Shown: piece by piece, positions 17,210-26,246 of the stretch
Numbering within the stretch: position 1 is the stretch's first letter
Layout: the number at the start of each line of letters is the position of its first letter
Assembly (NCBI RefSeq): GCF_002009175.1
Contig: NZ_CP018047.1
Coordinates: forward strand, 7,431,001 to 7,495,000
Direction of reading: 5' to 3'
Length of the DNA stretch: 64,000 bases
Origin: Streptomyces niveus
GTDB taxonomy: Bacteria; Actinomycetota; Actinomycetes; Streptomycetales; Streptomycetaceae
Made by a program: the position numbers and the translations under genes
The notes under the pieces: model-generated
What the model was told of the DNA's origin: nothing
Databases searched by the model: none
The model's input: only the letters and a program-made list of their open reading frames with translations

Positions 17210-18124
17210 ATGGCATCCGAGCAGAGCAGCAGCAGCGCCGAGATGGAACTGGCCCGGTTCCTGCGCGCACGTCGTACGCAGACCAGCCCCGACCAGGTCG
17301 GTCTCACCGTGGGCGCCGGTCTGCGCCGCACCCCCGGTCTGCGCAGGGAGGAACTGGCCACGCTCTCCGGCATCAGCATCGACTACTACGTCCGTCTGGA
17401 GCGCGGCAAGGAGACGCGTCCCAGTCCCGCCGTGCTCGACTCCCTCGCCCGAGCCCTGCAACTCGACGACGCCGAGCGCCAGCACCTGCGCGAGCTGGCC
17501 GCCCGTGCGGCCAGGTACGCTCCCGAGCCCTCTGCGCCGCCAAGCCGAACCGTGGGTCCGCACCTGGAGGTGCTCCTGGAAACGCTACGACCCAGCCCGG
17601 CCTACGTCATCAGCCGCAGCATGGACCTGCTCGCCTGGAACGCTGGTGGCCTCGCCCTGTACGCAGGTCTCGCAGACTGGCCCGCGACTCAGCGCAACCT
17701 CGCCCGCTACCTGTTCCTCCATCCCACCGCGCGCGCCCTCTTCCCCGACTGGGACTACCAGGTCCGCGGTTGTGTGGCCCGGCTCCGCGCCGTGGCAGGA
17801 ACCGACCCCGACGCACCGGATCTCACCGGCCTGGTGGGCGAGCTCCTACTGAAGAGCCCGGACTTCGTCAAGCTCTGGGAGCGCTACGACGTCGTCGGGC
17901 GCAAGAAGAGCCAGAAGACCTTCCACCACCCCCGGGTCGGGATCCTCACCCTCAGCGGCCAGAGCATGCAGCTCGAGGACACTCCTGGCCAACGCCTCGG
18001 CGTCTACACCGCCGAGTCTGATACCCCCGACCGCGACGCCATGCTCCTGCTCGACATGGCAGCGCCGCAGCCCGTCGCGCCTTCCGATACGGAGGCCGGA
18101 CAGCAACGACGCACGGAATCCTGA
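17210..18124 (+). CDS. XRE-family regulator with MmyB-like ligand-binding domain (2)
   Basis: 304 residues with an N-terminal HTH (ARFLRARRTQTSPDQVGL, then LRREELATLSGISIDYYVRL) and an MmyB-like sensor domain ending with HHPRVGILTLSGQSMQLEDTPG (cited in part). ATG 17210 follows GGCGAGGAG. It is probably the local repressor of the divergent DHA2 exporter and the aldo/keto reductase. It converges on its paralogue at 18179-19093, with a shared terminator between them. Confidence 0.9.
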   Translation: MASEQSSSSAEMELARFLRARRTQTSPDQVGLTVGAGLRRTPGLRREELATLSGISIDYYVRLERGKETRPSPAVLDSLARALQLDDAERQHLRELAARAARYAPEPSAPPSRTVGPHLEVLLETLRPSPAYVISRSMDLLAWNAGGLALYAGLADWPATQRNLARYLFLHPTARALFPDWDYQVRGCVARLRAVAGTDPDAPDLTGLVGELLLKSPDFVKLWERYDVVGRKKSQKTFHHPRVGILTLSGQSMQLEDTPGQRLGVYTAESDTPDRDAMLLLDMAAPQPVAPSDTEAGQQRRTES

Positions 18125-18139
18125 CGGCACCCAGTGCGA

Positions 18140-18166
18140 GGCGCCTTTTTCTTTCCACGAAAGGCG
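18140..18166. terminator. Bidirectional hairpin terminator
   Basis: GCGCCTTT (18140-18147) pairs with AAAGGCGC (18159-18166) around an 11-base loop, and T-rich sequence lies within the structure. It sits in the 54-bp gap between two convergent regulator genes. Confidence 0.6.
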
Positions 18167-18178
18167 CGCCGGGCGGGC

Positions 18179-19093
18179 TCAGCTTGAGGACGACGTGGTC
18201 TCGTCCTCGGAAGACGTCGGCGCGTGAGGCGTCGGCTGGGAGCCGAGCATGTCGAGGAGGACGAGCGCGTCATGGTCGGCGGTGCCCGGCTCGTCGTAGT
18301 ACGTGATGAGCCGGTGGCCCGGCGTGCCCTCCAGTTCCAGGGACTGATAGCCGAGGGTGAGGTCGCCGACCTCGGGGTGGTGGAAGGTCTTACGGCCGTA
18401 GGAGTTGCCCCTGATGTCGTAGCGTTCCCACAGACGGGCGAACTCCGGGCTCTTCAACAGGAGTTCACCGGCGAGCCGGGCCAGGTCGGGAGCATCCGGG
18501 TCGGTGCCGGCCAGCGCGCGTAGGCGGGCCACACAGCCTCGGGCCTGGGTGGCCCAGTCGTGGAAGAGGTCGCGGGCGGTGGGGTGCAGGAAGACGTACC
18601 GGGCGAGGTTGCGCTGCCGGACCGGCCACTCCTCGATTCCGGCCAGAAGCCTCAGCCCGCCCGGGTTGGCCGCGAGCAGGCCGTTGGTGCGACTGACCAC
18701 ATGCGCGGCATTCGGCCGCAGGCTCTCCAGCAGCAGCTTCACACCAGGCCGGATGGTCCGGCTGGGCGGCGACGGAGGTTGCGGCACGGTGCGGGCGGCC
18801 AGGACGGCGAGGCTGCGCAGATGCTCGTGTTCGTCTTCTTCGAGGTGCAGAGCGCGGGCCAGGGAGTCGACGACGGCCTGACTGGGCCGGGTCTCCCTCC
18901 CGCGCTCCATGCGGGTGTAGTAGCCGATGCTGATCCCGGTGAGGGTGGCCAGTTCCTCACGGCGCAAGCCCGGCGTGCGGCGCAATCCCGGGCTGACCGT
19001 GAGACCGGCCTCGGCGGGGGTGATCCGAGCGCGGCGAGCGCGCAGGAAGCGACCCAGCTCGGTGTCCCCGCTGGTGGATTGCTCACGTGTCAT
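18179..19093 (-). CDS. XRE-family regulator with MmyB-like ligand-binding domain (3)
   Basis: 304 residues, closely similar to the other two regulators. The HTH includes GRFLRARRARITPAEAGL and LRREELATLTGISIGYYTRM. The sensor domain includes VFLHPTARDLFHDWA and FHHPEVGDLTLGYQSLELEG. ATG 19093 lies 46 bp from copy F of the conserved element. Its former divergent target gene appears to be lost: only fragments of SDR and SMP-30 genes remain to the right. Confidence 0.9.
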   Translation of the reverse strand: MTREQSTSGDTELGRFLRARRARITPAEAGLTVSPGLRRTPGLRREELATLTGISIGYYTRMERGRETRPSQAVVDSLARALHLEEDEHEHLRSLAVLAARTVPQPPSPPSRTIRPGVKLLLESLRPNAAHVVSRTNGLLAANPGGLRLLAGIEEWPVRQRNLARYVFLHPTARDLFHDWATQARGCVARLRALAGTDPDAPDLARLAGELLLKSPEFARLWERYDIRGNSYGRKTFHHPEVGDLTLGYQSLELEGTPGHRLITYYDEPGTADHDALVLLDMLGSQPTPHAPTSSEDETTSSSS

Positions 19094-19138
19094 GCTTTCG
19101 AGTGTGCTGGTGCGGGTGACCTGCTCGGAAGGTGTGTG

Positions 19139-19190
19139 GGGGGCCCTGTCATACCCCTGAACACGGTTCCCCGGCAGAGCGCGGTCTGGC
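19139..19190 (-). promoter_or_regulatory. Copy F of the long XRE/MmyB-associated conserved sequence
   Basis: On the minus strand it has CCAGACCGCGC, CTGCCGGGGAACC and GTTCAGGGGTATGACAGGGC. It lies directly upstream of regulator 3. The 19191-19434 stretch beyond it holds no gene I can support. Confidence 0.65.
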
Positions 19191-19434
19191 ACATGACTCG
19201 TGCGCGAGGGAGCGTCGCCGGTGTGGGATCCCCGTTCTGACGGTCCTGTGCGCCGGGTGGCCGAGCCCCAGGAGCGCGATCGTACTGCCCGAGGACATGG
19301 TGGAGGACGAACCCGCAGCCGGGCTGCTGCCCTCCCGCGCCTCAGTGCCCACCCCGCCACGGAACCGAACGCGCTGCTTGGCGGTCAGCTCCGCGCCCCT
19401 TCGACCGACCTGGGGAAAGGGCGCAACACCATGC

Positions 19435-19515
19435 CTACTTGGATGCTTGAGAGCGCACCGATGAGACGTTCCGTGCGGTGACGACGGCGTTCCAGCCCCG
19501 TTCGAGCAGGGCGTC
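19435..19515 (-). pseudogene. Short-chain dehydrogenase fragment
   Basis: Only about 25 codons remain, reading LLADALLERGWNAVVTARN. This is the beta1-alpha-beta2 part of the Rossmann fold of an SDR. The frame ends at 19435. It is joined on its upstream side to the SMP-30 remnant in another frame, so it marks a rearrangement junction. SDR genes commonly accompany MmyB-type regulators, so this may be the lost partner of regulator 3 (inference). Confidence 0.5.
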
Positions 19516-20231
19516 CGCGAGAAGCGCAGGCCGTTCGCGCCGAGCGGTACGGCCGCGGAGGTGTTGGGCGCGGGAGCGGGATCGGCCAGCCATGCCTTCG
19601 CGGTGCCGCCCGACACGGGCACGGTTCAGACGATGGCCTCGTGGCTGTCTGCGGCGTACAGGGTCCCGCCCGCCGGGGCAAGAGTCAGGCCATTGGGGAG
19701 ACCATCCGCGGGCAGGGCGGCGATACGCCTGGGCTGGCCGCCGGGCGGCAGATTCCACGCGCCTGCGCGTTCGGGGCTCTCGGACCAGACGTTGTAGTAG
19801 ACGGTGCCGTCGCCGCCCTGCAAGTTTCCGATAATCCCGTAGCCCGGCTGCCCCGTGACCAGAACGGTCCGGTGCCCGGAGGCCGAGATCCTTATCAGCC
19901 GCGGCCTCTGTCCGGCGTGGTCCACGATCAGCGAGAGCGTCACAGAAGCGTCCGGGTTGACCGTGATGTTCTCCGGCACCTAACCGTCGGAGTAGTCGAA
20001 GGAGGCCACGGTCCTCACGTGGCCGACGACCGGACTGTCGTCGTGGCGCGTGGTTGCTGCGGAGGCATGCGTCGTGGACGCCAGGACCGCCGCTGTCGCT
20101 GTCGCCGCGACGGCCGTGACGAGGGCCGTGACGAGGTGCGAGGGGTGCACTGTTCGGAGGCAATCGCTGACGAACGACCGGGAGTTGGCATCCGGCTTTC
20201 GGTGCAGGCGCATCAGCGCACGCGCGGGCAT
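19516..20231 (-). pseudogene. SMP-30/gluconolactonase-like secreted protein, disrupted
   Basis: One frame can be followed from about 20231. It has a signal-peptide-like segment (LVTALVTAVAATATAAVLAS), VVGHVRTVASFDYSDG, then PENITVNPDASVTLSLIVD, GHRTVLVTGQPGYGI, DGTVYYNVWSESPERAGAW, LPADGLPNGLTLAPAGGTLYAAD, VPVSGGTAKAWLADPA and VPLGANGLRF. It is the beta-propeller pattern of SMP-30-like proteins. Two in-frame stops interrupt it: TAG at 19980-19982 and TGA at 19626-19628, the latter where Trp is expected. The 3' end is lost at the junction with the SDR fragment. Confidence 0.7.
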
Positions 20232-20366
20232 GGCGTGATGCGCCACCGCTCGCTGAGAGCGCGGCCGTCCGGGGTCCACGACCAGTTTTACGTCGTGGAA
20301 ACCCGCATGACAGCGGCCTGGGGTGCCTTGCTGCTCTCCGGAACGCCGCTCCCTGGCATGAGGTGG

Positions 20367-20396
20367 TTGACAGCTCATTCGGCCCACTCTTATGGT
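20367..20396 (+). promoter_or_regulatory. Sigma-70-like promoter of the MFS gene
   Basis: TTGACA (20367-20372), an 18-bp spacer, then TATGGT (20391-20396). This is an unusually good -35/-10 match for a streptomycete. The operator-like palindrome at 20417-20432 lies just downstream, a position suited to repression. Confidence 0.55.
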
Positions 20397-20416
20397 GCTC
20401 TGAATGGCGAACTGTG

Positions 20417-20432
20417 GTTCGTAAATAGGAAC
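20417..20432. promoter_or_regulatory. GTTCGTATATACGAAC-type palindrome (site 2)
   Basis: GTTCGTAAATAGGAAC has perfect GTTC/GAAC half-sites. It sits at about +13 relative to the predicted promoter of the MFS transporter at 20542. Confidence 0.58.
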
Positions 20433-20541
20433 CGCCGTGGGTCATCACGGGCTGCCGCCCGCGGAGCCGACTCCGTGTGCTGCGCGACCACGCCTTCGTC
20501 GTCGGCGCGAACCACCCGGGCGGTCAAGGGAGATGGGGCCC

Positions 20542-21783
20542 ATGAGTGCCGACGAGCATGTCAAGAGGCCCGCCCGGCCGCGAAGCGTGCTGCAGCTTCT
20601 CACCGGCCGGGACTTCGGTGGTTTCTTCTGGGGACGGCTCGTCACGGCCACTGCCGTCTATCTGCATTCCGTGGTGGCGGCGATCGTGGTCTACGGGGCG
20701 ACCGGCTCCGCGTTCGCGGTCGCGCTCGTGCCGATCGCCCAGTTCGCCCCTCAGCTCCTCCTGGCTCTGGTGGCCGGTGCCTGGGCCGATCGGGGCGACG
20801 TCGCGCGGCAGATCATCCTCGGCCGACTGCTGTGCAGCGCCGGCTCAGGGGGACTCGGGCTGTGGTTGCTGGTCGACGACGACGCCACCGGCCGGGTGCT
20901 CGCGTCGGTGGTGGTCACCGCGTCCCTGGTCAACGGGCTCGGTTTCGTCATCGGCGGTCCGGCCATGCAGTCGGTTACCCCGCTGCTGGTCCGGCGTGAC
21001 GAGCTGCCGACGGCGATGGCCCTGAACACCGCGCCGATGACGGTGGGGCGGGTCGTGGGCCCGGCGGTAGGTGCGGTGATGACGCAGCTGACAGGCCCGG
21101 CCCAGGCCTTCGCGGTGGCCGCGATCGGGCATCTCCTGTTCGCCGGACTGATGCTGATCATCCGCATCCCCGACATTGAACGCCCCGAGCGGGACGCCGA
21201 CGAGTCCTACTCGATCGCAGCCGCCCTCCGGTACGTCTGGCGCGACCGTCCCCTGCGGTTGCTGATCCTGGTGGTGACGGGGCTTGGGTTTGGCTCGGAG
21301 CCGACTGCCACGTTGGCGCCGGCGCTGGCACATGACCTCGGAGGAGGGGCCGGCACCGTCGGCGCACTCACGTCGAGCTTCGGGGCCGGAGCCGGACTCG
21401 GCATCATCGTCAGTTCATGGATGGCGCCACGGGTGCGCCACGAAGCCGTCGTCAGCGTCGGCATCGTGCTGATGGCTGTCGGCGTGGCCGGCTGCGCGGC
21501 GGCGATCAACGTCGAACTCGCCATGCTGGCCATGGCCGGCGCCGGCGGAGGATTCATCATCGCCAGCTCCAGTGCGGGCACCCTGGTCCAGTTGCGCGTG
21601 CCCGACCATTTGCGCGGCCGGGTCATGGCCCTGTGGATGATGGGTTTCGTCGGGGCGCGGCCGGTCGCTGCCGTCATCTCCGGTGCTGTCGCCGACGCTC
21701 TGTCGGTGCAGGCGGCCTGGCTCGTCGTCGCCGCCTGTCTGGCAGCCATCGGCGCCTGGTGTCGCCCCCGCTCCCTGGTGTAG
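20542..21783 (+). CDS. MFS transporter (EntS/MFS_3 type)
   Basis: A 413-residue, 12-helix permease. RSVLQLLTGRDFGGFFWGRLV (cited in part) begins helix 1, LLLALVAGAWADRGDVARQII holds motif A, and TAMALNTAPMTVGRVVGPAVGAV is a family hallmark. VRVPDHLRGRVMALWMMGFVG-like sequence marks the second-half motif A. The type exports siderophores, macrolides or other small molecules. ATG 20542 has AGGGAG ten bases upstream, and ATG 20533 is too close to it. Expression is probably controlled through the promoter/palindrome at 20367-20432. Confidence 0.9.
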   Translation: MSADEHVKRPARPRSVLQLLTGRDFGGFFWGRLVTATAVYLHSVVAAIVVYGATGSAFAVALVPIAQFAPQLLLALVAGAWADRGDVARQIILGRLLCSAGSGGLGLWLLVDDDATGRVLASVVVTASLVNGLGFVIGGPAMQSVTPLLVRRDELPTAMALNTAPMTVGRVVGPAVGAVMTQLTGPAQAFAVAAIGHLLFAGLMLIIRIPDIERPERDADESYSIAAALRYVWRDRPLRLLILVVTGLGFGSEPTATLAPALAHDLGGGAGTVGALTSSFGAGAGLGIIVSSWMAPRVRHEAVVSVGIVLMAVGVAGCAAAINVELAMLAMAGAGGGFIIASSSAGTLVQLRVPDHLRGRVMALWMMGFVGARPVAAVISGAVADALSVQAAWLVVAACLAAIGAWCRPRSLV

Positions 21784-21925
21784 GCGGATGCCACGGAGCG
21801 CGTTCGACCAAGGCTCGGGAACGCGCCCGGATCCGGGTCGCGATCGGCGCCGTGCTGCCGACGGTCGCACGACCACTCCCCCACTACTTCACTGATTCAC
21901 CACTTCAACGACGAGGGAGATCGAT

Positions 21926-22663
21926 ATGGCGACGGAGCCTTCCCGGCCGTTCGTACTGGTCCACGGCGGCAGACACGGAGGGTGGTGCTGGCAGCCGGTC
22001 GCGCGCCGGCTGCGTGCGCGGGGGCACGAGGTGTTCACCCCGACGCTGACCGGTCTCGGCGAACGTGCGCACCTGCTCAGCCGCGAGATCGGCCTGGACA
22101 CACATATCGAGGACATCGTCGCGACGTTCGAGTACGAGGACATCCGGGACGCCGTGCTGGTCGGGCACAGCTACGGGGGAATGGTGGTCACCGGCGCGCT
22201 GGAACGGATCGGAGACAGGGCCCGCGGGCATGTCCTGCTCGACGGACACATGCCCCGGACCGGTGAGTCGGTCTTCGACCTCATCGGCCCGGAGCGCGCG
22301 AAGGCGATGCTCGCGCTGGCGGAACAACACGGCGAGGGGTGGTACATCCCTAGGGCGGACGCAGCCAGGTACGGCGTGACGGACCCGGTCGCCGCGGGCT
22401 GGGTGAACAGCAGGATGACGGCTCAGCCGCTCAAGACCTACCAGGACCCGATCGGCCCGACCGACCGAGCCTGGCAGCACCCGGGGACCTTCATCGAATG
22501 TGTCCCCTCGTCCCTGGAGCCCCACCTGCTGGAGCGGGCGCGGACACGCAGCGAGACTGATGCCCGCTTTCACCGCCAGGTGCTGAACACCGCGCACAAC
22601 GCCATGGTCACCGACCCCGAAGCGGTCACCGCGCTGCTGCTCGACGCGCTCGATCTGGGCTGA
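21926..22663 (+). CDS. Alpha/beta hydrolase (esterase-like, copy 1)
   Basis: A 245-residue alpha/beta hydrolase of the plant-esterase/hydroxynitrile-lyase-like group. It has FVLVHGGRHGGWCW (oxyanion loop) and VLVGHSYGGMVVTGAL (Ser nucleophile), and AHNAMVTDPEAV places the His near the C terminus. It is clearly paralogous to the protein at 47551-48297 (for example TPTLTGLGER, GEGWYIP and QPLKTYQDP are shared). GAGGGAG precedes ATG 21926. The substrate is unknown. It may release an acid or alcohol from an ester entering the neighbouring pathway. Confidence 0.9.
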   Translation: MATEPSRPFVLVHGGRHGGWCWQPVARRLRARGHEVFTPTLTGLGERAHLLSREIGLDTHIEDIVATFEYEDIRDAVLVGHSYGGMVVTGALERIGDRARGHVLLDGHMPRTGESVFDLIGPERAKAMLALAEQHGEGWYIPRADAARYGVTDPVAAGWVNSRMTAQPLKTYQDPIGPTDRAWQHPGTFIECVPSSLEPHLLERARTRSETDARFHRQVLNTAHNAMVTDPEAVTALLLDALDLG

Positions 22664-22756
22664 TCGAAACAGCGGTCGCGGCCGGACCCAGCGATACCGA
22701 GGGCGCGCCAGCACGGGGACACCGCGCTGTCCCCGTCCCGCGAACGCACGCGAAGG

Positions 22757-22795
22757 GGCCGGGTCCCGGCCCCACGAAGGGGCCGGGACCCGGCC
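22757..22795. terminator. Strong bidirectional terminator hairpin
   Basis: A perfect 17-bp inverted repeat (GGCCGGGTCCCGGCCCC at 22757-22773 and its complement at 22779-22795) with a five-base loop. It lies between the convergent hydrolase (ends 22663) and ABC permease (ends 22847) genes. Confidence 0.8.
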
Positions 22796-22846
22796 TCGAT
22801 CTCGACGACGCGCGTCCCGGTGGGAGGACCGGAGCCGTGCGACGGA

Positions 22847-23767
22847 CTACAGCGTGGTGGAGCCTGTCAGGTTGCGCGGCTTCCACCGCAGCAGACGCTT
22901 CTCCAGCAGCGTCACCAGTGCGTTGATGACGACCGACACCACCACCAGCACGGCGATACCCGCGAAGACGCCGGCGGTGAAGAAGTTGCCCGCAGACCGC
23001 TGAATCAGGTAGCCGATACCGGTGTTGGCGCCGATGATCTCGGCGGTGACCGCGGCGACCAGCGCGTAGGGCACCGAGACTCGCAGGCCCTGGATGATCC
23101 AGGTCGCGGCCGAGGGGATCCGGACCTTCAGCTGAACCGTCAGCCGGGACGCGTTCATCACCTTGAGTACGTCGATGAGGCGCTGCTCGACGTCGCGCAC
23201 CCCCTCGTAGGTGCTGTAGAAGACAAGGAAGAAGACGATGAGGGTGACAAGAGCGACCTTGGAACCCAGACCGAACCCGAACCACAAGATGAACAGCGGC
23301 ACGAGGGCCAGTCGCGGGACCGCGTTGAGCGCGACGATGAACGGTTTGAAGATGTCGCCGAGCATCGGACTGCTGCCCAGCACGATGCCCACGAGAATGC
23401 CGAGTACGGCGCCGATGGTGAACCCGTAGAGCATCGCGACCACGGTGGCCTGAATACTCTCCAGCAGCACGCCCTCCTCGACCCAGCCTTCCAGCGCCGC
23501 CCAGATCTCGGACGGCTTGCTGATGAAGAAGCTGTCGAACAGCACGCCGGGCTCGGTCTTCGGGTCCCCTGTGGAGGTTTCCCAGCCCAGCAGCAGCGCG
23601 AGGGGCAGCACCACCCGCGAGACGCGGACGATCACCCGTTTGACGTCGATCCGGCGGCGCGGGTCACGGGCCGGACCCGCAGTCGCGGACGGCGGTCCTG
23701 CCGGAGCCGCGGCGGGGCCGGCGTTCGCTCCGGTCGGCGTCAGCGTCGACACAGGTGTCTGTTTCAC
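22847..23767 (-). CDS. ABC transporter permease (SsuC/TauC-like)
   Basis: A 306-residue permease. A Pro/Ala-rich N terminus precedes about six helices. The coupling-loop region is VLKVMNASRLTVQLKVRIPSAATWIIQGLRVSV (cited in part), with TAEIIGANTGIGYLI after it, as in nitrate/sulfonate/taurine-type importers. The GTG start overlaps the stop of the ATPase gene (GTGA). It forms an importer with the two genes upstream. There is no sulfonate monooxygenase nearby, so the substrate is probably an organic acid or amine rather than a sulfonate (inference). Confidence 0.9.
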   Translation of the reverse strand: MKQTPVSTLTPTGANAGPAAAPAGPPSATAGPARDPRRRIDVKRVIVRVSRVVLPLALLLGWETSTGDPKTEPGVLFDSFFISKPSEIWAALEGWVEEGVLLESIQATVVAMLYGFTIGAVLGILVGIVLGSSPMLGDIFKPFIVALNAVPRLALVPLFILWFGFGLGSKVALVTLIVFFLVFYSTYEGVRDVEQRLIDVLKVMNASRLTVQLKVRIPSAATWIIQGLRVSVPYALVAAVTAEIIGANTGIGYLIQRSAGNFFTAGVFAGIAVLVVVSVVINALVTLLEKRLLRWKPRNLTGSTTL

Positions 23768-24630
23768 GGTGCCTCCTCGGAGTTCTCCAACAGCTTCCAC
23801 AGTCGTTCCCAGATCGCGCCGTAGACCGGGCTGAGCCGCAACTCGGCGAAATCGCGCGGACGCTCCAGCGGCACATCCTCCACGTGGACGACACGGCCCG
23901 GGCGGGTCCCGAAGACGACGATCTTGTCGGCCAGGAGGATGGCCTCGTCCAGGTCGTGCGTCACGAAGATGATGGTCTTGCGGTCCCGCTCCCAGATCCG
24001 CAGCAGCTCGTTTTGCATCGAGAACCGCAGTTGCGCATCCAGCGCTCCGAACGGCTCGTCCATCAGCAGCGTCGAGGGGCCGTAGACCAAGCCGCGCGCG
24101 AGCGACGCGCGCTTTTGCATGCCGCCCGACAGCTGCGACGGGTACTGGTGCGCGAACCCCTTGAGACCCACCAGCTCGATCACCTCGGCGACTCGTAGGC
24201 GGCGCTCCGCCCGTGGCACCTTCTCGATTTCGAGCGCGATCCCTACGTTCTTCTCCACGGTGCGCCACGGCAGGAGGTTGTCGTGCTGCGTGATGAACCC
24301 GACCCCGGTGTTCACGCCGTTCAGCGGCGCACCGCGGAAGTGCACGGCGCCGTCGGACGGCGCCAGCAACCCGGCCGACATGTTCAACAGGGTCGTCTTG
24401 CCGCATCCGCTCGGCCCGATGAAGCAGACGAACGAACCGCTGTCGATGTCGAGACTGACCGACTCGAGCGCCACGAACTCATCGTCGTTGCCGGACCGGA
24501 ACCGACGGGTGATGCCCTGGAAGGAGAACTCAGGGGTCTTCACCGTCGATGTCGTGGTGCTTGATGTCACGGTGGTCGATGTCATGGTGCCCCCGGGCCT
24601 TGTCTGCTCGGCCGCTGAATCCCTCGGCAT
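23764..24630 (-). CDS. ABC transporter ATP-binding protein (SsuB/TauB-like)
   Basis: 288 residues. Walker A is GPSGCGKTTLL (about 92-102), the Q-loop is FITQHDNLLPWRTVEKNV, the signature is LSGGMQKRASLARGL, Walker B is TLLMDEPFGALD and the H-loop is IFVTHDLDEAI. The ribosome-binding GAGGAGG overlaps the stop codon of the binding-protein gene. ATG 24630 has better spacing than ATG 24633. It energises import through the permease at 22847. Confidence 0.92.
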   Translation of the reverse strand: MPRDSAAEQTRPGGTMTSTTVTSSTTTSTVKTPEFSFQGITRRFRSGNDDEFVALESVSLDIDSGSFVCFIGPSGCGKTTLLNMSAGLLAPSDGAVHFRGAPLNGVNTGVGFITQHDNLLPWRTVEKNVGIALEIEKVPRAERRLRVAEVIELVGLKGFAHQYPSQLSGGMQKRASLARGLVYGPSTLLMDEPFGALDAQLRFSMQNELLRIWERDRKTIIFVTHDLDEAILLADKIVVFGTRPGRVVHVEDVPLERPRDFAELRLSPVYGAIWERLWKLLENSEEAP

Positions 24631-24640
24631 CATTGCCTCC

Positions 24641-25756
24641 TCATCGGGGTTGCGCGGCCTTGGCAGCGCTCAGGTCGTAGATGTCGTCGAAGCCGAACCG
24701 CAGCGGCTTGGCCCGGTCGGCGTTCACGAGCGAGGCTTCGTTGTCGAACATCTTCTTGGTCGTCAGAGGAGTCGCCCCCTTGTAGGCACCGACGGCGAGT
24801 TCCCAGCCCGCCCTGAACGCGTCCTCGTTGAGATCGATGAAATCGGGGAGCTTGCGGACCTGCTCCCGCAGTTCGGCTGTCGGGTTCTGCAGGTCCCGGT
24901 GCGCGAGCCACATAGCCTTCATGACCCGCTTCGCGACCTCGGGGTTCTTCGAGAGCCAAGCGCGAGTGGTGTAGTAGTCGTGCGAGGCCAGTGGCAGGAG
25001 CTCGGGAAGATCGACCGCCCAGTTCAGCCACAACCCGCCCCAACTCTCCGACCCGGGGAAGTTGACCCGCGGGAAGGACTGGGCGAATCCGTCGGTGCGG
25101 CCCTGGCGGGTGCTGGCGATCTGGGCCGTGGGGTCGTTGTTGGGGACGATCGTGACGTCTTGGTCCGGGTCGAGGCCGTACTCGCTGAGCATGCGGCGCA
25201 AGTAGGAGTTGCCCGTCGAGCCCTGCGGCGAAGCGGCGAGGTCGAGGCCCCGCAGTGCCCGGACCCGGTCGCGTACCGGAGACTTCGGCGTCACCCCGCG
25301 CTCCGCGAGCGTGTCGATCGTGTCCTGGTTCAACGCGAGCCCGAAGGTGATGCTGGGGTTAGTGGTTCCGAGGCTGACAAGGTCGGTCATACCCTCGGCA
25401 TAGGCGTTGTACAACGCTCCGGTCCCGGACGTGCCGATCTCGGCGTCCCCGGAGATCACGGTCTGAGTGATCAGGGAGGCGTTGCCGGCTCCGTGGTCGA
25501 CAGTCGCGTCGAGGCCGACCTTCGCGAAGTAGTCCCGGGCAAGGATCACCACGGTCGGGAGGTCGGTGAAGGTCGATGTGGTCGAAATGACCCGGACCTT
25601 CAGGGACCCGTCCTCGGCCGCGCCTCCTGAGGAACCCGCTCGGTCCGCGTTCGCGCACCCGGCGAGCACGACGACGAGCGCGGTGAGCGCAGCGACAAGC
25701 GGGGTCCGTGGTGTTCTACGTGCGGTGGAGGCGAACAGAAATCGCCTGATAACCAT
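24641..25756 (-). CDS. ABC transporter substrate-binding lipoprotein (NMT1/SsuA-like)
   Basis: 371 residues with a signal peptide ending in lipobox LAGC. A two-lobed periplasmic-binding fold follows: VISTTSTFTDLPTVVILARDYF (cited in part), HGAGNASLITQTVISGDAEIGTSGT (cited in part), and SPQGSTGNSYLRRMLSEYGLDPDQDV (cited in part). These are typical of the NMT1/SsuA group. AAGGAG precedes ATG 25756. First gene of the importer operon, it is transcribed from the region carrying palindrome sites 3 and 4. Confidence 0.9.
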   Translation of the reverse strand: MVIRRFLFASTARRTPRTPLVAALTALVVVLAGCANADRAGSSGGAAEDGSLKVRVISTTSTFTDLPTVVILARDYFAKVGLDATVDHGAGNASLITQTVISGDAEIGTSGTGALYNAYAEGMTDLVSLGTTNPSITFGLALNQDTIDTLAERGVTPKSPVRDRVRALRGLDLAASPQGSTGNSYLRRMLSEYGLDPDQDVTIVPNNDPTAQIASTRQGRTDGFAQSFPRVNFPGSESWGGLWLNWAVDLPELLPLASHDYYTTRAWLSKNPEVAKRVMKAMWLAHRDLQNPTAELREQVRKLPDFIDLNEDAFRAGWELAVGAYKGATPLTTKKMFDNEASLVNADRAKPLRFGFDDIYDLSAAKAAQPR

Positions 25757-26010
25757 GCCGGACTCCTTTGTCACGGTGTCGAAGCGGCCTCGAGTCGTCG
25801 CACGACCACGGCGTGGTCACGACCGTGACTGCTCCGGTTCCCCGGTGGAAGTCGGTGGGCCGCTGGCGTCGATCGGAGAGTGCGCTGGTGTCGTCGGAGA
25901 GATGGGGGAGAACGTGCGGTGCGGTATGTGTGACTCGCTCGCCATGGCCGCCGCAGCATCAGCACGGACGAATCCGTCAGATCTCGGCCTCTCCACAGCG
26001 GACCATGCGA

Positions 26011-26026
26011 GTTCGTATATACGTTT
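26011..26026. promoter_or_regulatory. GTTCGTATATACGAAC-type palindrome (site 3)
   Basis: GTTCGTATATACGTTT has a perfect left half and core. It lies in the 25757-26364 gap between the ABC importer operon and the divergent alcohol dehydrogenase. The rest of that gap shows no gene. Confidence 0.6.
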
Positions 26027-26246
26027 GTGCGATCGTAGTGGCGACTGAAGGAAACGTAAGGTGAGCGACTGGCCCTGTCAACGGGTGCGAAAGGCTCCGA
26101 TCGCGGAGAGGGTCGCGGTCGGCGAGTCCAGGGGCGGTCGACCTGCCGCATCGCCGAAATCGCTGCCCGGGTCGCCGTGGCAGTTCGTGGTCATTGACCG
26201 TGGCCGGCGGGCGCTGTACCGTCACCGATCGCAATAGGAAACGGTC

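Noticed and set aside
22847..25756. Sulfonate assimilation operon (SsuABC)
   Set aside because: The transporter type fits, but no SsuD/SsuE monooxygenase or TauD is nearby. The genes lie in a carbon-degradation setting.
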